From: a virus
Direction: 5' to 3' (one strand)
Length of the DNA stretch: 33,190 bases
IMG/VR virus record: IMGVR_UViG_3300048836_000349
Location: 1 to 33,190 of that record
Part shown: piece after piece, positions 1-7,165 of the stretch
Numbering within the stretch: position 1 is the stretch's first letter
Layout: every line of letters begins with the position of its first letter
Translations under genes and position numbers: made by a program
The notes under the pieces: generated by a model
What the model saw: the letters and a program-made list of their open reading frames with translations, nothing else
What the model was told of the DNA's origin: nothing
Databases searched by the model: none

Positions 1-127
1 GTATCGAGCTGAAAGGTTACTTCTTTGTTCATACTTATAGTATAGCGCACGCGTATAGGTACTCCCCTACTCCGCCCCTACTCTTGCAAAAAAAGCGAGT
101 TTATAGGGGTCGTTGCTTTTTTATTTT
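1..127. repeat. Direct terminal repeat, left copy
   Basis: Bases 1-127 are identical to 33064-33190. It carries the first codons of the small tail gene (ATG at 30-32, reverse strand), its -10 box (39-44) and the start of an inverted repeat. An exact 127-base overlap is what an assembler leaves on a circular contig, so the non-redundant genome is 33,063 bp. A real physical terminal repeat cannot be excluded from sequence alone. Confidence 0.95.
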
Positions 128-151
128 CAGTAGGGGAGTAGGGTAGGGGAC
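61..151. repeat. Inverted array of CCCCTACTC-type repeats
   Basis: The left arm (about 61-83) carries two copies of CCCCTACTC and the right arm (about 131-151) carries the complementary GTAGGGGAGTAGGG pattern. The arms flank an A/T-flanked hairpin. It sits between the tail chaperone genes and the next tail gene. It could be a long hairpin, a binding site or a G-rich structure. Function unknown. Confidence 0.6.
88..122 (-). terminator. Probable terminator after tail chaperone genes
   Basis: An A-run followed by GCGA (88-98) pairs imperfectly with TCGTTGC plus a T-run (110-122). On the minus strand the hairpin ends in seven Ts. It lies downstream of the chaperone extension ORF. Because both flanks are A/T runs it may work in both directions. 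The stem is bulged, so confidence is moderate. Confidence 0.5.
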
Positions 152-185
152 TTTTGTTCGCTTTTTGTGCTATTGAATACATTAT

Positions 186-551
186 TTAATGTCGGGGTCG
201 GGCGAGTATAGCCTTAATATCGTCTACGGTATGCTTCTCGGCATCGGGTGTATTGTCTACTCCGCGCATAAATTCGGGCTTAAATGGCTCTGGTTTAGCG
301 GTTTGCTTATGCTTTTTAACGCCCATATTAGAGTTTTGCCAGATGATAGTATCGAGCAAATAATTTGTTCGGTTGGCTAATACCTCACGCCATCCCCACT
401 GGACCGCAGGATTTATGATCGTGAATAGCCGACACTTCTTAGGTAGCTGATACATAAGCCTTGCCGCGCGTGCTGGCTTCACAAATGCGACATCTAGACC
501 GTAGTATTGCTGAAAGTCTGCCTCTAGCTCGTCAAAGTGCTGCCAGCGCAC
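186..551 (-). CDS. Tail assembly chaperone, frameshift extension (gpGT-like)
   Basis: The 121-residue frame follows the chaperone gene at 563-889. The frame is open upstream of its GTG at 551 as far as the slippery sequence CCCAAAA at 569-575, and it lies in the -1 frame relative to the upstream gene. I therefore read it mainly as the T part of a fusion of about 234 residues, made by ribosomal frameshifting. In siphoviruses the G and GT proteins coat the tape measure during tail assembly. The sequence itself shows no diagnostic motif, so the assignment rests on position, size and the slip site. Independent initiation at GTG 551 is possible but no good ribosome site is seen. Confidence 0.75.
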   Translation of the reverse strand: MRWQHFDELEADFQQYYGLDVAFVKPARAARLMYQLPKKCRLFTIINPAVQWGWREVLANRTNYLLDTIIWQNSNMGVKKHKQTAKPEPFKPEFMRGVDNTPDAEKHTVDDIKAILARPRH

Positions 552-562
552 TTGGAGTAAGG

Positions 563-889
563 CTACCCTTTTGGGTCGAACTTCTCAAAGATAGCTTGGT
601 ATACTTCAAACAATTTTGACAGTTTGAACTTGCCGTCTTTCTTTACAAAGTAGTCTTTCAGGCTATTATAGCCGTCCTTGCCGATCAGGAATTCTAGGAA
701 GGTAATAATCTCTTTGAGCTTTTTCTGGTTCTCAATGGCATCAATAGTATCTAGTATCTCTACATCATCGATACGGTCGGTGTCGATCTTAAACGAGTAG
801 CCGTCAATGTTTACCTCTTGAATAGTGCTTTTTGCTGGCTCAGTTACGCCCTCTGCAGGGGTAGTTTGCTGTTGTGCTTGGTCAGTCAT
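563..889 (-). CDS. Tail assembly chaperone (gpG-like)
   Basis: This 108-residue acidic, mainly helical protein is encoded directly after the major tail protein and before the tape measure (across the circular junction). That is the standard place for the tail assembly chaperone of long-tailed phages. The N-terminal 20 residues are low complexity (Gln/Thr/Pro). The start at 889 has a GGAG site 8 nt upstream and an extended -10 promoter at 924-932 just after the terminator of the major tail gene. The last sense codons contain the slippery heptamer CCCAAAA followed by a stop, so a fraction of ribosomes should continue into the next frame. Confidence 0.8.
   Translation of the reverse strand: MTDQAQQQTTPAEGVTEPAKSTIQEVNIDGYSFKIDTDRIDDVEILDTIDAIENQKKLKEIITFLEFLIGKDGYNSLKDYFVKKDGKFKLSKLFEVYQAIFEKFDPKG
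569..575 (-). promoter_or_regulatory. -1 ribosomal frameshift site CCCAAAA
   Basis: In the chaperone reading frame the heptamer reads C CCA AAA, matching X XXY YYZ, and is followed by GGG and TAG. A -1 slip gives CCC AAA AGG and enters the downstream frame. About 15 nt further on, AAGTGC and GCACTT (535-553 region) can form a 6-bp stem, a plausible stimulator. Conserved -1 frameshifting at this point is known from lambda and most siphoviruses. Confidence 0.85.
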
Positions 890-923
890 ACTAATATCTC
901 CATTCCTTACTTTATATTGCTAG

Positions 924-932
924 ATTATAACA
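924..932 (-). promoter_or_regulatory. Extended -10 promoter for chaperone genes
   Basis: Reverse strand reads TGTTATAAT, a consensus extended -10 (TGnTATAAT). It lies between the terminator at 942-961 and the chaperone start at 889. A -35 element is not evident because that space is taken by the terminator. Confidence 0.65.
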
Positions 933-941
933 TAACAAAAA

Positions 942-961
942 CGCCCAGCATACACTGGGCG
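942..961 (-). terminator. Terminator after major tail protein
   Basis: Reverse strand: CGCCCAG, 6-nt loop, CTGGGCG, then TTTTTGTT. A 7-bp GC-rich stem with a T-tract lies just after the stop of the major tail gene. This is a clear intrinsic terminator, and it isolates the very abundant tail tube transcript. Confidence 0.9.
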
Positions 962-981
962 CTCCTGCGGTATTACGCTGA

Positions 982-1536
982 TTAAGAACCAACGACTGCA
1001 ATGTACTCGGTGTGAGTATTACCGTTGCTGTCAGGGAATGCCTGAAACAGTGCTGGGTAAGCAATCGGGTCACCATCAGTGTAAGTGATGTCGCCGCTAC
1101 GGTCAGCAATGGCTGCGTATGGCACAACGATACGCTTTACGCGTCCGCCGGTCATAACCAGCTCAAATACTACCACTACACGAGGCAGTGGGGTGCTGCT
1201 TTGAACAACAGTGATGTTGTCTCCAGCAACCGTAACATTGTCCTCACCGTAATATACCTTGAGTGCGTCTTCGTTGGTTTCGAGAAGATTGACCATGAAA
1301 GTTTCGCCAAACTTAGTTTGACCGTTCAGCACGAGGTCGCCACCCCATGCGTTTACTTCCGATGTATCAGTCTTGACCGAGTTAACCAAGCCATCTTCGC
1401 TAACATACCCTAGACCTTTAAAGGCTGCATCTAGAGCATCTGTTGCGTTGGTTGGCAGTGTAGTACCGGCAGGTGCTACAAATACTGCGCCAGTGGCTTT
1501 AGGTTTACCAAACGAGACATTTTCGGCATCGTTCAT
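982..1536 (-). CDS. Major tail (tube) protein
   Basis: The 184-residue protein fits a siphoviral tail tube subunit in size and composition (beta-rich, acidic, with short N-terminal GKPKATG and APAGTTLP segments). It sits directly upstream of the chaperone pair and downstream of the neck genes, the usual place. It has its own extended -10 promoter (1601-1609), an AGG-type ribosome site and its own terminator (942-961), as expected for a highly expressed structural gene. No membrane segment or enzymatic motif is present. It should polymerise as rings around the tape measure. Confidence 0.85.
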   Translation of the reverse strand: MNDAENVSFGKPKATGAVFVAPAGTTLPTNATDALDAAFKGLGYVSEDGLVNSVKTDTSEVNAWGGDLVLNGQTKFGETFMVNLLETNEDALKVYYGEDNVTVAGDNITVVQSSTPLPRVVVVFELVMTGGRVKRIVVPYAAIADRSGDITYTDGDPIAYPALFQAFPDSNGNTHTEYIAVVGS

Positions 1537-1600
1537 GATGATATTACCTGTTTAGACTGTCGGCACAGCTACTCGCAAGGGGCGCTCTGCTTATATACGA

Positions 1601-1609
1601 ATTATAACA
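1601..1609 (-). promoter_or_regulatory. Extended -10 promoter for major tail gene
   Basis: Reverse strand TGTTATAAT, the same element as at 924-932 and 32784-32792. It starts about 65 nt upstream of the major tail protein ATG and just after the stop of the membrane protein gene. Confidence 0.65.
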
Positions 1610-1617
1610 CAACCGTA

Positions 1618-2472
1618 TTAGTTTACTTCAACCTGTCGGCAGTTTATTTTCACTATGAAGTCTACCGAGCATCGCTCTACATAGCGCGGAGCTGGTGGCT
1701 GGACCGTAGTAGTGTTGGTTGTATTGTTCGTAGTGTTATTGGTGGTAGTAGAGCTATTTGTGTTGCTGGGAGCTACAGTTTGCGGAGTTTCTGGTGAGGA
1801 CTGCTGAATTTGACCGCTTGTCGGCTCGTCTGTGCCGTTTTCTGCAGTAGGGTTGATATAGTTACAGTCTTTACGCCCAGAAGCCTCACACTCTAGCTGT
1901 TCGCGCCTCTCCTTGGTCACTATGGCAAAGTTCTGCGTGTAGTACTGGTACTCTATGTGCCTAATACCGAATATGGTCTGCACTTGGTACACATTAGTAA
2001 ACTGAAGCACACAGTTTGAGCCTACTGGTATATCGCTCGGCAGGTAACCTACATTGACGGTTGTACCCTCAAGGTGGCGCGGTACGGACTGGGTACTAAA
2101 GAACTTACCGTCTGCGCTCTGTGCTGGCGGTTTAATAAAGCCCTTGTAATCCTTACAGAACACCTCGCGTAATACACGCACCTCTCCCTTGTAGTATGTA
2201 TCTCCAAAGAATATGCCGCTTATATCTTCGCCGGGGTAGTAGCTGGCTTGATCAGTAGCAACTGGGACTTTTATATTGGCTGTTTTAATTGGCATTATGT
2301 ATAGCCAAATAAGCGCCAACAGCGCTATAAATGCGAATACTGGTATAGCCGTTAGTAAGACATCTCCGATGCGGACAGCGATATGCTTTATATTTGTATC
2401 CTTAAGCCACCTCTGGCGAGTTGCGAGTGGTTTCTTGAATATATTAGTGAGTCTGTATTTTAACTTGTGCAT
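1618..2472 (-). CDS. Membrane-anchored protein with Cys-containing ectodomain and Ser/Thr/Asn-rich tail
   Basis: This is a 284-residue protein I do not recognise. A basic N-terminus (about residues 1-35) precedes one hydrophobic segment (about 36-62), predicting N-in topology with the rest outside the cell. The outer part holds six or more cysteines (for example FCKDY, SNCVL, LECEA, KDCNY and two near the C-terminus), so disulfides are plausible. Residues about 205-260 form a low-complexity linker rich in Ser, Thr, Asn and Pro. It follows two other small membrane genes and precedes the major tail gene. Such a protein inside a virion operon is unusual. It may act at the host surface (superinfection exclusion or adhesion) or be a virion membrane-contact protein. 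Both are guesses. Confidence 0.6.
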   Translation of the reverse strand: MHKLKYRLTNIFKKPLATRQRWLKDTNIKHIAVRIGDVLLTAIPVFAFIALLALIWLYIMPIKTANIKVPVATDQASYYPGEDISGIFFGDTYYKGEVRVLREVFCKDYKGFIKPPAQSADGKFFSTQSVPRHLEGTTVNVGYLPSDIPVGSNCVLQFTNVYQVQTIFGIRHIEYQYYTQNFAIVTKERREQLECEASGRKDCNYINPTAENGTDEPTSGQIQQSSPETPQTVAPSNTNSSTTTNNTTNNTTNTTTVQPPAPRYVERCSVDFIVKINCRQVEVN

Positions 2473-2617
2473 TTTTAATGCTCGCCCTTTCTAACGCGTC
2501 TAGGTGTGGTTTGAGCCTCTTATGAAAACGCCGTCTGATATATATACGGCTACCGCTGCTCAATAATATTATAACAATTATGGTAAGGGCTGTGACCATA
2601 CTAAATACCTCGCTCAT
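2444..2617 (-). CDS. Small single-pass membrane protein (57 aa)
   Basis: The short frame starts at ATG 2617, 17 bases inside the end of the preceding gene, and overlaps the start of the next gene by 29 bases, so the three are probably translationally coupled. The protein begins MSEVFSMVTA, has a hydrophobic helix (about residues 7-22) and a strongly basic remainder (RIYIRRRFHKRLK). Size and layout recall small phage holin-like or spanin-like membrane proteins, but no family was recognised. Confidence 0.6.
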   Translation of the reverse strand: MSEVFSMVTALTIIVIILLSSGSRIYIRRRFHKRLKPHLDALERASIKNAQVKIQTH

Positions 2618-2822
2618 TGTCTAGCCTCTTCTCTAATCGCTCTACAACGCCTAACATCTTAGTATCTACCTCTGTGCTTTTATTAATGGCATCTACGGTT
2701 TTCTGTGTGATGTCCTTAATGTAACTATTATACTCCGAACTAATCTTGTAGTTCTGGTAAATAAAATACACTAATAAGCCGACAGGCAGACCGAAGTTTT
2801 GAACGAGTTGGTCAATCGGCAT
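2601..2822 (-). CDS. Small membrane protein, holin-like (BhlA/UviB type layout)
   Basis: The 73-residue protein has an N-terminal membrane segment (about residues 9-26, GLPVGLLVYFIYQN) followed by a charged helical or coiled-coil region to the end. This layout resembles the BhlA/UviB holin-like peptides, but the match is by architecture only. It lies between the head-tail connector and two further membrane proteins, far from the main endolysin/holin genes at 24-26 kb. A four-base gap from the upstream gene suggests coupling. Confidence 0.55.
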   Translation of the reverse strand: MPIDQLVQNFGLPVGLLVYFIYQNYKISSEYNSYIKDITQKTVDAINKSTEVDTKMLGVVERLEKRLDNERGI

Positions 2823-2825
2823 AAG

Positions 2826-3272
2826 CTATGACCCATATATATCTGCCGTAGTCGTCTTTATACTACTGAGCTTTTGGTTACCATATAATCCTAGATCGTG
2901 TAGTTCCGACTTTTTGAACCACAGATCGCCAGATGGGTTGGTATATTTGATATTTTCAGAGTATGGACCGGCTGTTTGCTGGTATGTATCTACAGGTGGC
3001 AGGTCGGTTGGAGTAAGCATTGCGCGCTTTGTAGCCTCCATAACTACCCATTGGACAGTTACGAAGTATGCAGGGTCGCCATTAACAAGCTCGTCCATGT
3101 CGCCATGACCTTGCTGGGTGCTAATGGTGCGGAGTCGGTTACTAGCGAGCTTAAGCAGGCTATTTGCTCGAGCCTTTTCATCATCAGCAGTTATAGGCTT
3201 CCAGAATGCGCTTAGATCTTCGTCATTAGCGTATGCGTTGGGTGATTCAACTGGTGTTGTAACGCCTGCCAT
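2826..3272 (-). CDS. Head-tail connector / adaptor protein
   Basis: The 148-residue protein starts at the last base of the portal gene (1-nt overlap). Its central part (ANSLLKLASNRLRT, then VQWVVMEATKRAM) is a helical bundle, and the C-terminal half ends SSIKTTTADIYGS. This pattern matches the Gp19/Gp15/HK97 gp6-like adaptors that sit under the portal in actinobacteriophages. It should dock the neck to the portal ring. The assignment is from family recollection plus position directly after the portal. Confidence 0.7.
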   Translation of the reverse strand: MAGVTTPVESPNAYANDEDLSAFWKPITADDEKARANSLLKLASNRLRTISTQQGHGDMDELVNGDPAYFVTVQWVVMEATKRAMLTPTDLPPVDTYQQTAGPYSENIKYTNPSGDLWFKKSELHDLGLYGNQKLSSIKTTTADIYGS

Positions 3273-4615
3273 TATTTTGCTCCTCCGTTATTCATAAAAG
3301 TACTGCTCGAAGCCGCCAAACGGCGCGCCTGCAGTTCTTCTGCTTCTCTAACACCAACACCGAGCATTCGGTAGCCAGCAATAGTACCTGCTAATTCTGG
3401 CATAACGGTAAACAACTTGTACAGAGCATCGCCAGCCGCGCCAACATCAACCTGAAATATTGGCTTCCAAGCTGGCTCTATTTTATCTAGACCCTCTGGG
3501 ATGGTGTTGTTGCCATCAAGGGCAAGGCGCAGGGTAATAGCTATCTCTTTAATTTGTCGCCCCATTTCATACTGGCTATTAGTAGCCTCTAGTCGCAAAT
3601 CGTCCGACATAGCCTCTAGGCTCTCGGCGCTAGATGGGTTACCAGTTTCATAGCCTAGGTTACGGAGCGTAAGGGCAGTCTCGGCACAGAAGTCGCGAGC
3701 CTTGTCTTTTTTGGCAGTCTCAAACTGGTTAATGCTCATCTGAGCAAGCTGACCGATTTCTGGTTTCTCGCCGTCCTCGTCCTTATTGATCGTCCACACT
3801 AAGCCAATTGCAGAGTCTAGGTTTGGATCTTTCTCTACGCCCTCGGCTAGACCGTTAATGTAGCGCTGTGGCAGTGCATAGAACTCCTCGGCGATCTCTT
3901 CGCGGCGCTTGAGCCGTCCGACTTCCTGAATAATACGGCGAGCAGTATTTGTAAGGCGTGATTTACCAAGCGGACGATCTGCGCTAGCTCGGTGGGTCAA
4001 TGGGTGCAATAAACAGCGCCCTGTTGGGTTATCAACTATCTCTGATATTGTGCGACTCTTGAATATCGCAGTGAATTCGGGTGTGAATACCACATAGTCG
4101 CAAGGCGCGAAGCGCACACCACGCGTTTTCTTGGCAGGAGGCGACCATTTTGTTACGGCTAGACCATAACGCAGTAGACCAGTCGTTTGATTTACCTTAC
4201 CAGTAGCCTCAACTGCAGTGAATGGTACTAGCACCTTTTTGCCGGTAGTTGGATCGTCTGCGACCATAACAAAAGCACAGCCTGCGATAAATGCATCGTG
4301 CTTGTCTTTGTTTATTGTATTTATACCGTTAATGCTGTCTAGGTAATCATTGATGCCAAACTTATCATTGGCAAAGCCGTCAAATACAACGCGGTCAGAT
4401 AGGGTGTTTACTGCGCGACTAGCCCAGCCGATGCCGGGGCGAGAATTACGCATTTTTTGAGGAGTAGATATACCAAAGTCGCGGATGTCGTTATCCGCAT
4501 TGTAGTAGAGGTATTTGTCAGTAGCATTCGGAGCTTTTTCAGCGAGGCACTTGAGCTGATCTGCTGCTAGTGCTTCTGCGAGTGCTATTCTTGGGTCTAC
4601 CGGCTTTGTTTCCAT
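3272..4615 (-). CDS. Portal protein (SPP1 gp6-like)
   Basis: The 447-residue protein has the typical size and features of SPP1 gp6-type portals. These include an N-terminal region with RPGIGWASRAVNTLSDRVVF, a central part with an RRIIQEVGRLKRREEIAEEF helix, and a C-terminal section with many helices. Twelve copies would form the DNA channel at one capsid vertex. It has an AAGGA ribosome site and its own promoter (4673-4681). It is placed after the capsid and RusA genes rather than next to terminase, which is unusual. The next gene overlaps by one base. Confidence 0.85.
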   Translation of the reverse strand: METKPVDPRIALAEALAADQLKCLAEKAPNATDKYLYYNADNDIRDFGISTPQKMRNSRPGIGWASRAVNTLSDRVVFDGFANDKFGINDYLDSINGINTINKDKHDAFIAGCAFVMVADDPTTGKKVLVPFTAVEATGKVNQTTGLLRYGLAVTKWSPPAKKTRGVRFAPCDYVVFTPEFTAIFKSRTISEIVDNPTGRCLLHPLTHRASADRPLGKSRLTNTARRIIQEVGRLKRREEIAEEFYALPQRYINGLAEGVEKDPNLDSAIGLVWTINKDEDGEKPEIGQLAQMSINQFETAKKDKARDFCAETALTLRNLGYETGNPSSAESLEAMSDDLRLEATNSQYEMGRQIKEIAITLRLALDGNNTIPEGLDKIEPAWKPIFQVDVGAAGDALYKLFTVMPELAGTIAGYRMLGVGVREAEELQARRLAASSSTFMNNGGAK

Positions 4616-4672
4616 CTCTGTCCTTCTTAAGCCGGGTTTGCCGCTCCGTAAGCGTAGTTATTATTGGTTATT

Positions 4673-4681
4673 ATTATACCA
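4673..4681 (-). promoter_or_regulatory. Extended -10 promoter for portal operon
   Basis: Reverse strand TGGTATAAT in an AT-rich 95-base gap between RusA and portal. It matches the extended -10 consensus exactly. The predicted leader is about 45-50 nt and contains the AAGGA site of the portal gene. Confidence 0.65.
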
Positions 4682-4710
4682 GATATTGTAATTGTAACAT
4701 AAGTAGTTCG

Positions 4711-5085
4711 CTAATCTGGCAATACCTCTGTTATTCTGACGAACGCGCCGGGATTGCCTTTGCGGTACTCTGCCTGAGCCTGTAGCATTGGCACATCTTG
4801 CCACTTATCATCGCGCAAAACTAAAGCCTCCACGAGCATATCTAGAATGCTAGTAAGTCGGTTATCTAGATCGGCTCTGGTCATTGTTCCAAAGTAAATA
4901 ATTACCTCTATGGCTACTGGATTAAAAAAGCGCTCTCTGGTCTGCAGGCGGACTTGATCTAAGGCGGAGTCTTGCCAGTCTTTATATCGTTTACTGACAA
5001 ACGACATGCCATCGCCCCTGTTTATTCTAGAGTTCTTTTTGCTTGGTACATTGCCATCTAGAGTAAGGCTAATTGTCTTTGACAT
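4711..5085 (-). CDS. rusA: RusA-family Holliday junction resolvase
   Basis: The 124-residue protein carries the RusA signature. There is an N-terminal PSKKN (residues 14-18) and the acidic cluster ADLDN (71-75), followed by a further acidic pair in VLRDDK (89-94). These match the metal-binding aspartates that cleave four-way DNA junctions. Phages use such enzymes to trim branched DNA before packaging. It overlaps the MuF-like gene by 17 bases and lies inside the head gene cluster rather than with replication genes, which is an odd location. Full family length. Confidence 0.9.
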   Translation of the reverse strand: MSKTISLTLDGNVPSKKNSRINRGDGMSFVSKRYKDWQDSALDQVRLQTRERFFNPVAIEVIIYFGTMTRADLDNRLTSILDMLVEALVLRDDKWQDVPMLQAQAEYRKGNPGAFVRITEVLPD

Positions 5086-5608
5086 AGTTTTTTAATAAGC
5101 CGTTTCGACTTCGGTAGCCACTAGTTATAATCCTGCAGTCACAACCTCGGTGGCGCTGAAAGACCTCTGGGTCTGGGTTTATAAAAGTACCTGCCTTGCT
5201 ATCACACCATTCGCAGGTTTCGCCGACTATCTCTCGTACTACGGTCGGGTGCTTGCCAGACTGCTTTGCGAGGTTCATAGCATCGTATTGTGCCTTAGAT
5301 GCCATTGTATCTAGGTAATTACGAACTAGCTCGTATACATTTATGCCTGCCCCTGTAGATATACTGCCAGAGGTTACCTTTGCTAGCCCATAGTAGCGAT
5401 CATCAATGCCCGGACCAGTAATATGCTGTATCTCCATATCAAAGGCGTTCATATCAAATACCTTTGCATAAACAGCACTGCCTACCTCACGGAATAGTAT
5501 CTCTTGGTTAAGCTGGCGCACCTCTGGGTCTATTTCGGGGTTATTTATGATAGCCACCGCCTCCATGACCTTTTCTATAATGCTGTCGTTTAATCCTGCG
5601 TAATTCAT
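5069..5608 (-). CDS. Minor capsid / MuF-like head morphogenesis protein
   Basis: I choose the ATG at 5608, which overlaps the upstream stop (ATGA) and has GGAA 7 nt before it. A TTG at 5620 is the alternative. The protein has about 179 residues. A helical N-terminal two-thirds precedes a C-terminal cluster, TCEWCDSKAGTF followed by HRGCDCRI. Cys-x2-Cys plus His and CxC near the C-terminus resembles the metal-binding end of MuF-type head proteins that bind the portal inside the capsid. It is shorter than typical MuF proteins, so it could be only the C-terminal domain of that family. Confidence 0.6.
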   Translation of the reverse strand: MNYAGLNDSIIEKVMEAVAIINNPEIDPEVRQLNQEILFREVGSAVYAKVFDMNAFDMEIQHITGPGIDDRYYGLAKVTSGSISTGAGINVYELVRNYLDTMASKAQYDAMNLAKQSGKHPTVVREIVGETCEWCDSKAGTFINPDPEVFQRHRGCDCRIITSGYRSRNGLLKNYVKDN

Positions 5609-5916
5609 GAGAAGTTCCAATCTGAAATAGTGGCTTTGACATCATCTAGGATGCCTATGGTAGTCTCTACGCGCCGCGAGGAATACACACGACCGCGTGT
5701 AGGCTCTTTTGTAGCAATAAGGGCATCTATTAGCTTTGAGGCTTGTAAATCGGTCAGAGCGCCCGTTATTTCGGCTATGCTGGTGGCTTTGCCGACCGTT
5801 TCAGCATCAACGCCGACAATTTGGTTAGCTAATAGGAGTTCTTTTACCTCTTTGAACTCTTTGGTCTTTAATACCGCTAGATCGGCGATATAACTACTCT
5901 GCGCTTCCGTTGCCAT
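5605..5916 (-). CDS. Hypothetical helical protein in head operon
   Basis: The protein has 103 residues and no recognised family. The first 75 residues are helical (YIADLAVLKTKEF, then LTDLQASKLIDALIA), and the end (TIGILDDVKATISDWNFS) overlaps the start of the MuF-like gene by four bases. It overlaps the preceding gene by 23 bases. Position between capsid and MuF-like genes suggests a head accessory role such as decoration or neck factor, but the sequence does not show it. Confidence 0.6.
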   Translation of the reverse strand: MATEAQSSYIADLAVLKTKEFKEVKELLLANQIVGVDAETVGKATSIAEITGALTDLQASKLIDALIATKEPTRGRVYSSRRVETTIGILDDVKATISDWNFS

Positions 5917-6154
5917 CGTCTACCTCCGTTGTTTCTACCTCTGATATATCAACAACTGCCACGCCCTGATGGGTTTTACCATTTGCATCAACAACAGGGG
6001 TAGCTATATGAAAGCGATAGACACTCTCCCCCTTTTCGTTTTTTGCCATTTTGCCCTGACCCCAGTCCTCGCTGAGTTTCTTGCCCTCACTCTTGGTAAG
6101 CATCTTAATATCGCCAGTGAACTTGTTTATATACGCAAATAACTTTTTACTCAT
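5894..6154 (-). CDS. Hypothetical protein with leaderless start
   Basis: The frame can begin at ATG 6160 or ATG 6154. I prefer 6154 because the -10 box TAAACT ends exactly 6 nt upstream, so transcription should begin on or next to this ATG. The 86-residue product begins MSKKLFAYINKFTGD, looks beta-rich and ends in an acidic tail. It may be a small head accessory protein, since the capsid gene is just upstream and the MuF-like gene follows, but no family was recognised. Confidence 0.6.
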   Translation of the reverse strand: MSKKLFAYINKFTGDIKMLTKSEGKKLSEDWGQGKMAKNEKGESVYRFHIATPVVDANGKTHQGVAVVDISEVETTEVDDGNGSAE

Positions 6155-6169
6155 ACACATAGTTTACCA
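6155..6169 (-). promoter_or_regulatory. Promoter directly abutting ATG (leaderless)
   Basis: Reverse strand TGGTAAACT (-10 TAAACT at 6161-6166, extended TG) is followed by 6 nt and ATG at 6154. It lies just after the capsid terminator. One of five promoters in this genome with this spacing. Confidence 0.55.
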
Positions 6170-6178
6170 CAACAAAAA

Positions 6179-6196
6179 CGCCCCATTGCTGGGGCG
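6179..6196 (-). terminator. Terminator after major capsid gene
   Basis: Reverse strand: CGCCCC, 6-nt loop, GGGGCG, then TTTTTGTTG. It lies 23 bases after the capsid stop. It resembles the terminator after the major tail gene, so the two most abundant structural genes are each closed by a strong hairpin. Confidence 0.9.
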
Positions 6197-6218
6197 CTTC
6201 TGCTAGTTGCGACTAGGA

Positions 6219-7130
6219 TCAGGCGCTAGGTGCTACACCGTCAAGCAGTGCAAATGCATCGTAGTCCATGAAACCGAAGCCGATCACGCTCTCGGCGCGG
6301 ATAGCAACTTCGTTGGTGCGCTTAAGGTCACCGTTGCCATCTGGATCACCGAACTCGATCAGTTCGAGAGGCATGTCGCGAGCGACACCCCACTTGAATG
6401 CTTCAAAGTCGCCCATGATAGCATCAAGAGTTGCATCCTCTTCAGCGAGTTCCTGACGACCGCTAACGGTATCGCTAGAAGCTGCTGCCAAACCTTGGAA
6501 ACTGTCGAATGCGAAGCCAAGACCAAGCTCTGGGTATCGCTTAACACCCTGTTCAGTCTCGGAGCGAGCCAATGCACCAGCGTAAACTGGGTCAAATGCG
6601 ACACCAGTGGCTGAGTAGCCGTTGCCCTGCAGAGCTGCTGCTAGAGCTTCGATGTCAACATTGGCATCTGCGGTACGAGTAACGACTGCAACACCGTTAC
6701 CACTCTTACGGAGGTATTCCGTAACAGCACCAGTAGTACCGTCTACTGGGTTCACGCCATGAATGGCAAGCAAGTCAAGCGCGCGGCTGATTGCTGTGGC
6801 GGCGTTGGCTACCAAGTTCTCAATAAGCTGAGTCTGGTAGTCTTCGTCTTCCCACTGAACTTCGTTGCTAAAGCGGTAAGTGATCTGGACTTTGTAGGTC
6901 TTAACAGTTTTCTTACCGGGAGTACCACTCTGTGAGCCTTTGTTACCAGACTCGCCGACAAGCTCCGCCTTTGGAGTGCCGGTAAAGGTAAAGTGGTCAG
7001 TGCTGCCGACCTTTAGGTCTGGCTCACCGGGTGTAAGCTTTGCAAGTACACCACCTTTAATGTTTTTACGCCAAGTTTTACCTTGGTGGTTTGCTAGGTT
7101 TAGGACTGATGTCCTTAAGGGAGTAGCCAT
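6219..7130 (-). CDS. Major capsid protein (HK97-fold type)
   Basis: The 303-residue protein has the size and layout of HK97-fold capsid proteins without a long delta domain. The N-terminal arm begins MATPLRTSVLN, and an E-loop-like segment follows (about residues 55-90, GNKGSQSGTPGKKTVK). Helical parts include NLVANAATAISRALDLLAIHG, and the C-terminus runs AESVIGFGFMDYDAFALLDG. A separate scaffold-like gene lies just upstream, so scaffold is not fused. The gene has an AAAGG ribosome site and its own terminator at 6179-6196. No protease gene was recognised nearby. Confidence 0.9.
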   Translation of the reverse strand: MATPLRTSVLNLANHQGKTWRKNIKGGVLAKLTPGEPDLKVGSTDHFTFTGTPKAELVGESGNKGSQSGTPGKKTVKTYKVQITYRFSNEVQWEDEDYQTQLIENLVANAATAISRALDLLAIHGVNPVDGTTGAVTEYLRKSGNGVAVVTRTADANVDIEALAAALQGNGYSATGVAFDPVYAGALARSETEQGVKRYPELGLGFAFDSFQGLAAASSDTVSGRQELAEEDATLDAIMGDFEAFKWGVARDMPLELIEFGDPDGNGDLKRTNEVAIRAESVIGFGFMDYDAFALLDGVAPSA

Positions 7131-7165
7131 AATATGGTTACCTTTCTATACGATTAAAGTTTTAA

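Noticed and set aside
1012-1413. Long plus-strand open frame over the major tail gene
   Set aside because: It is antisense to a well-supported gene with promoter and terminator, has no ribosome site and no recognisable product.
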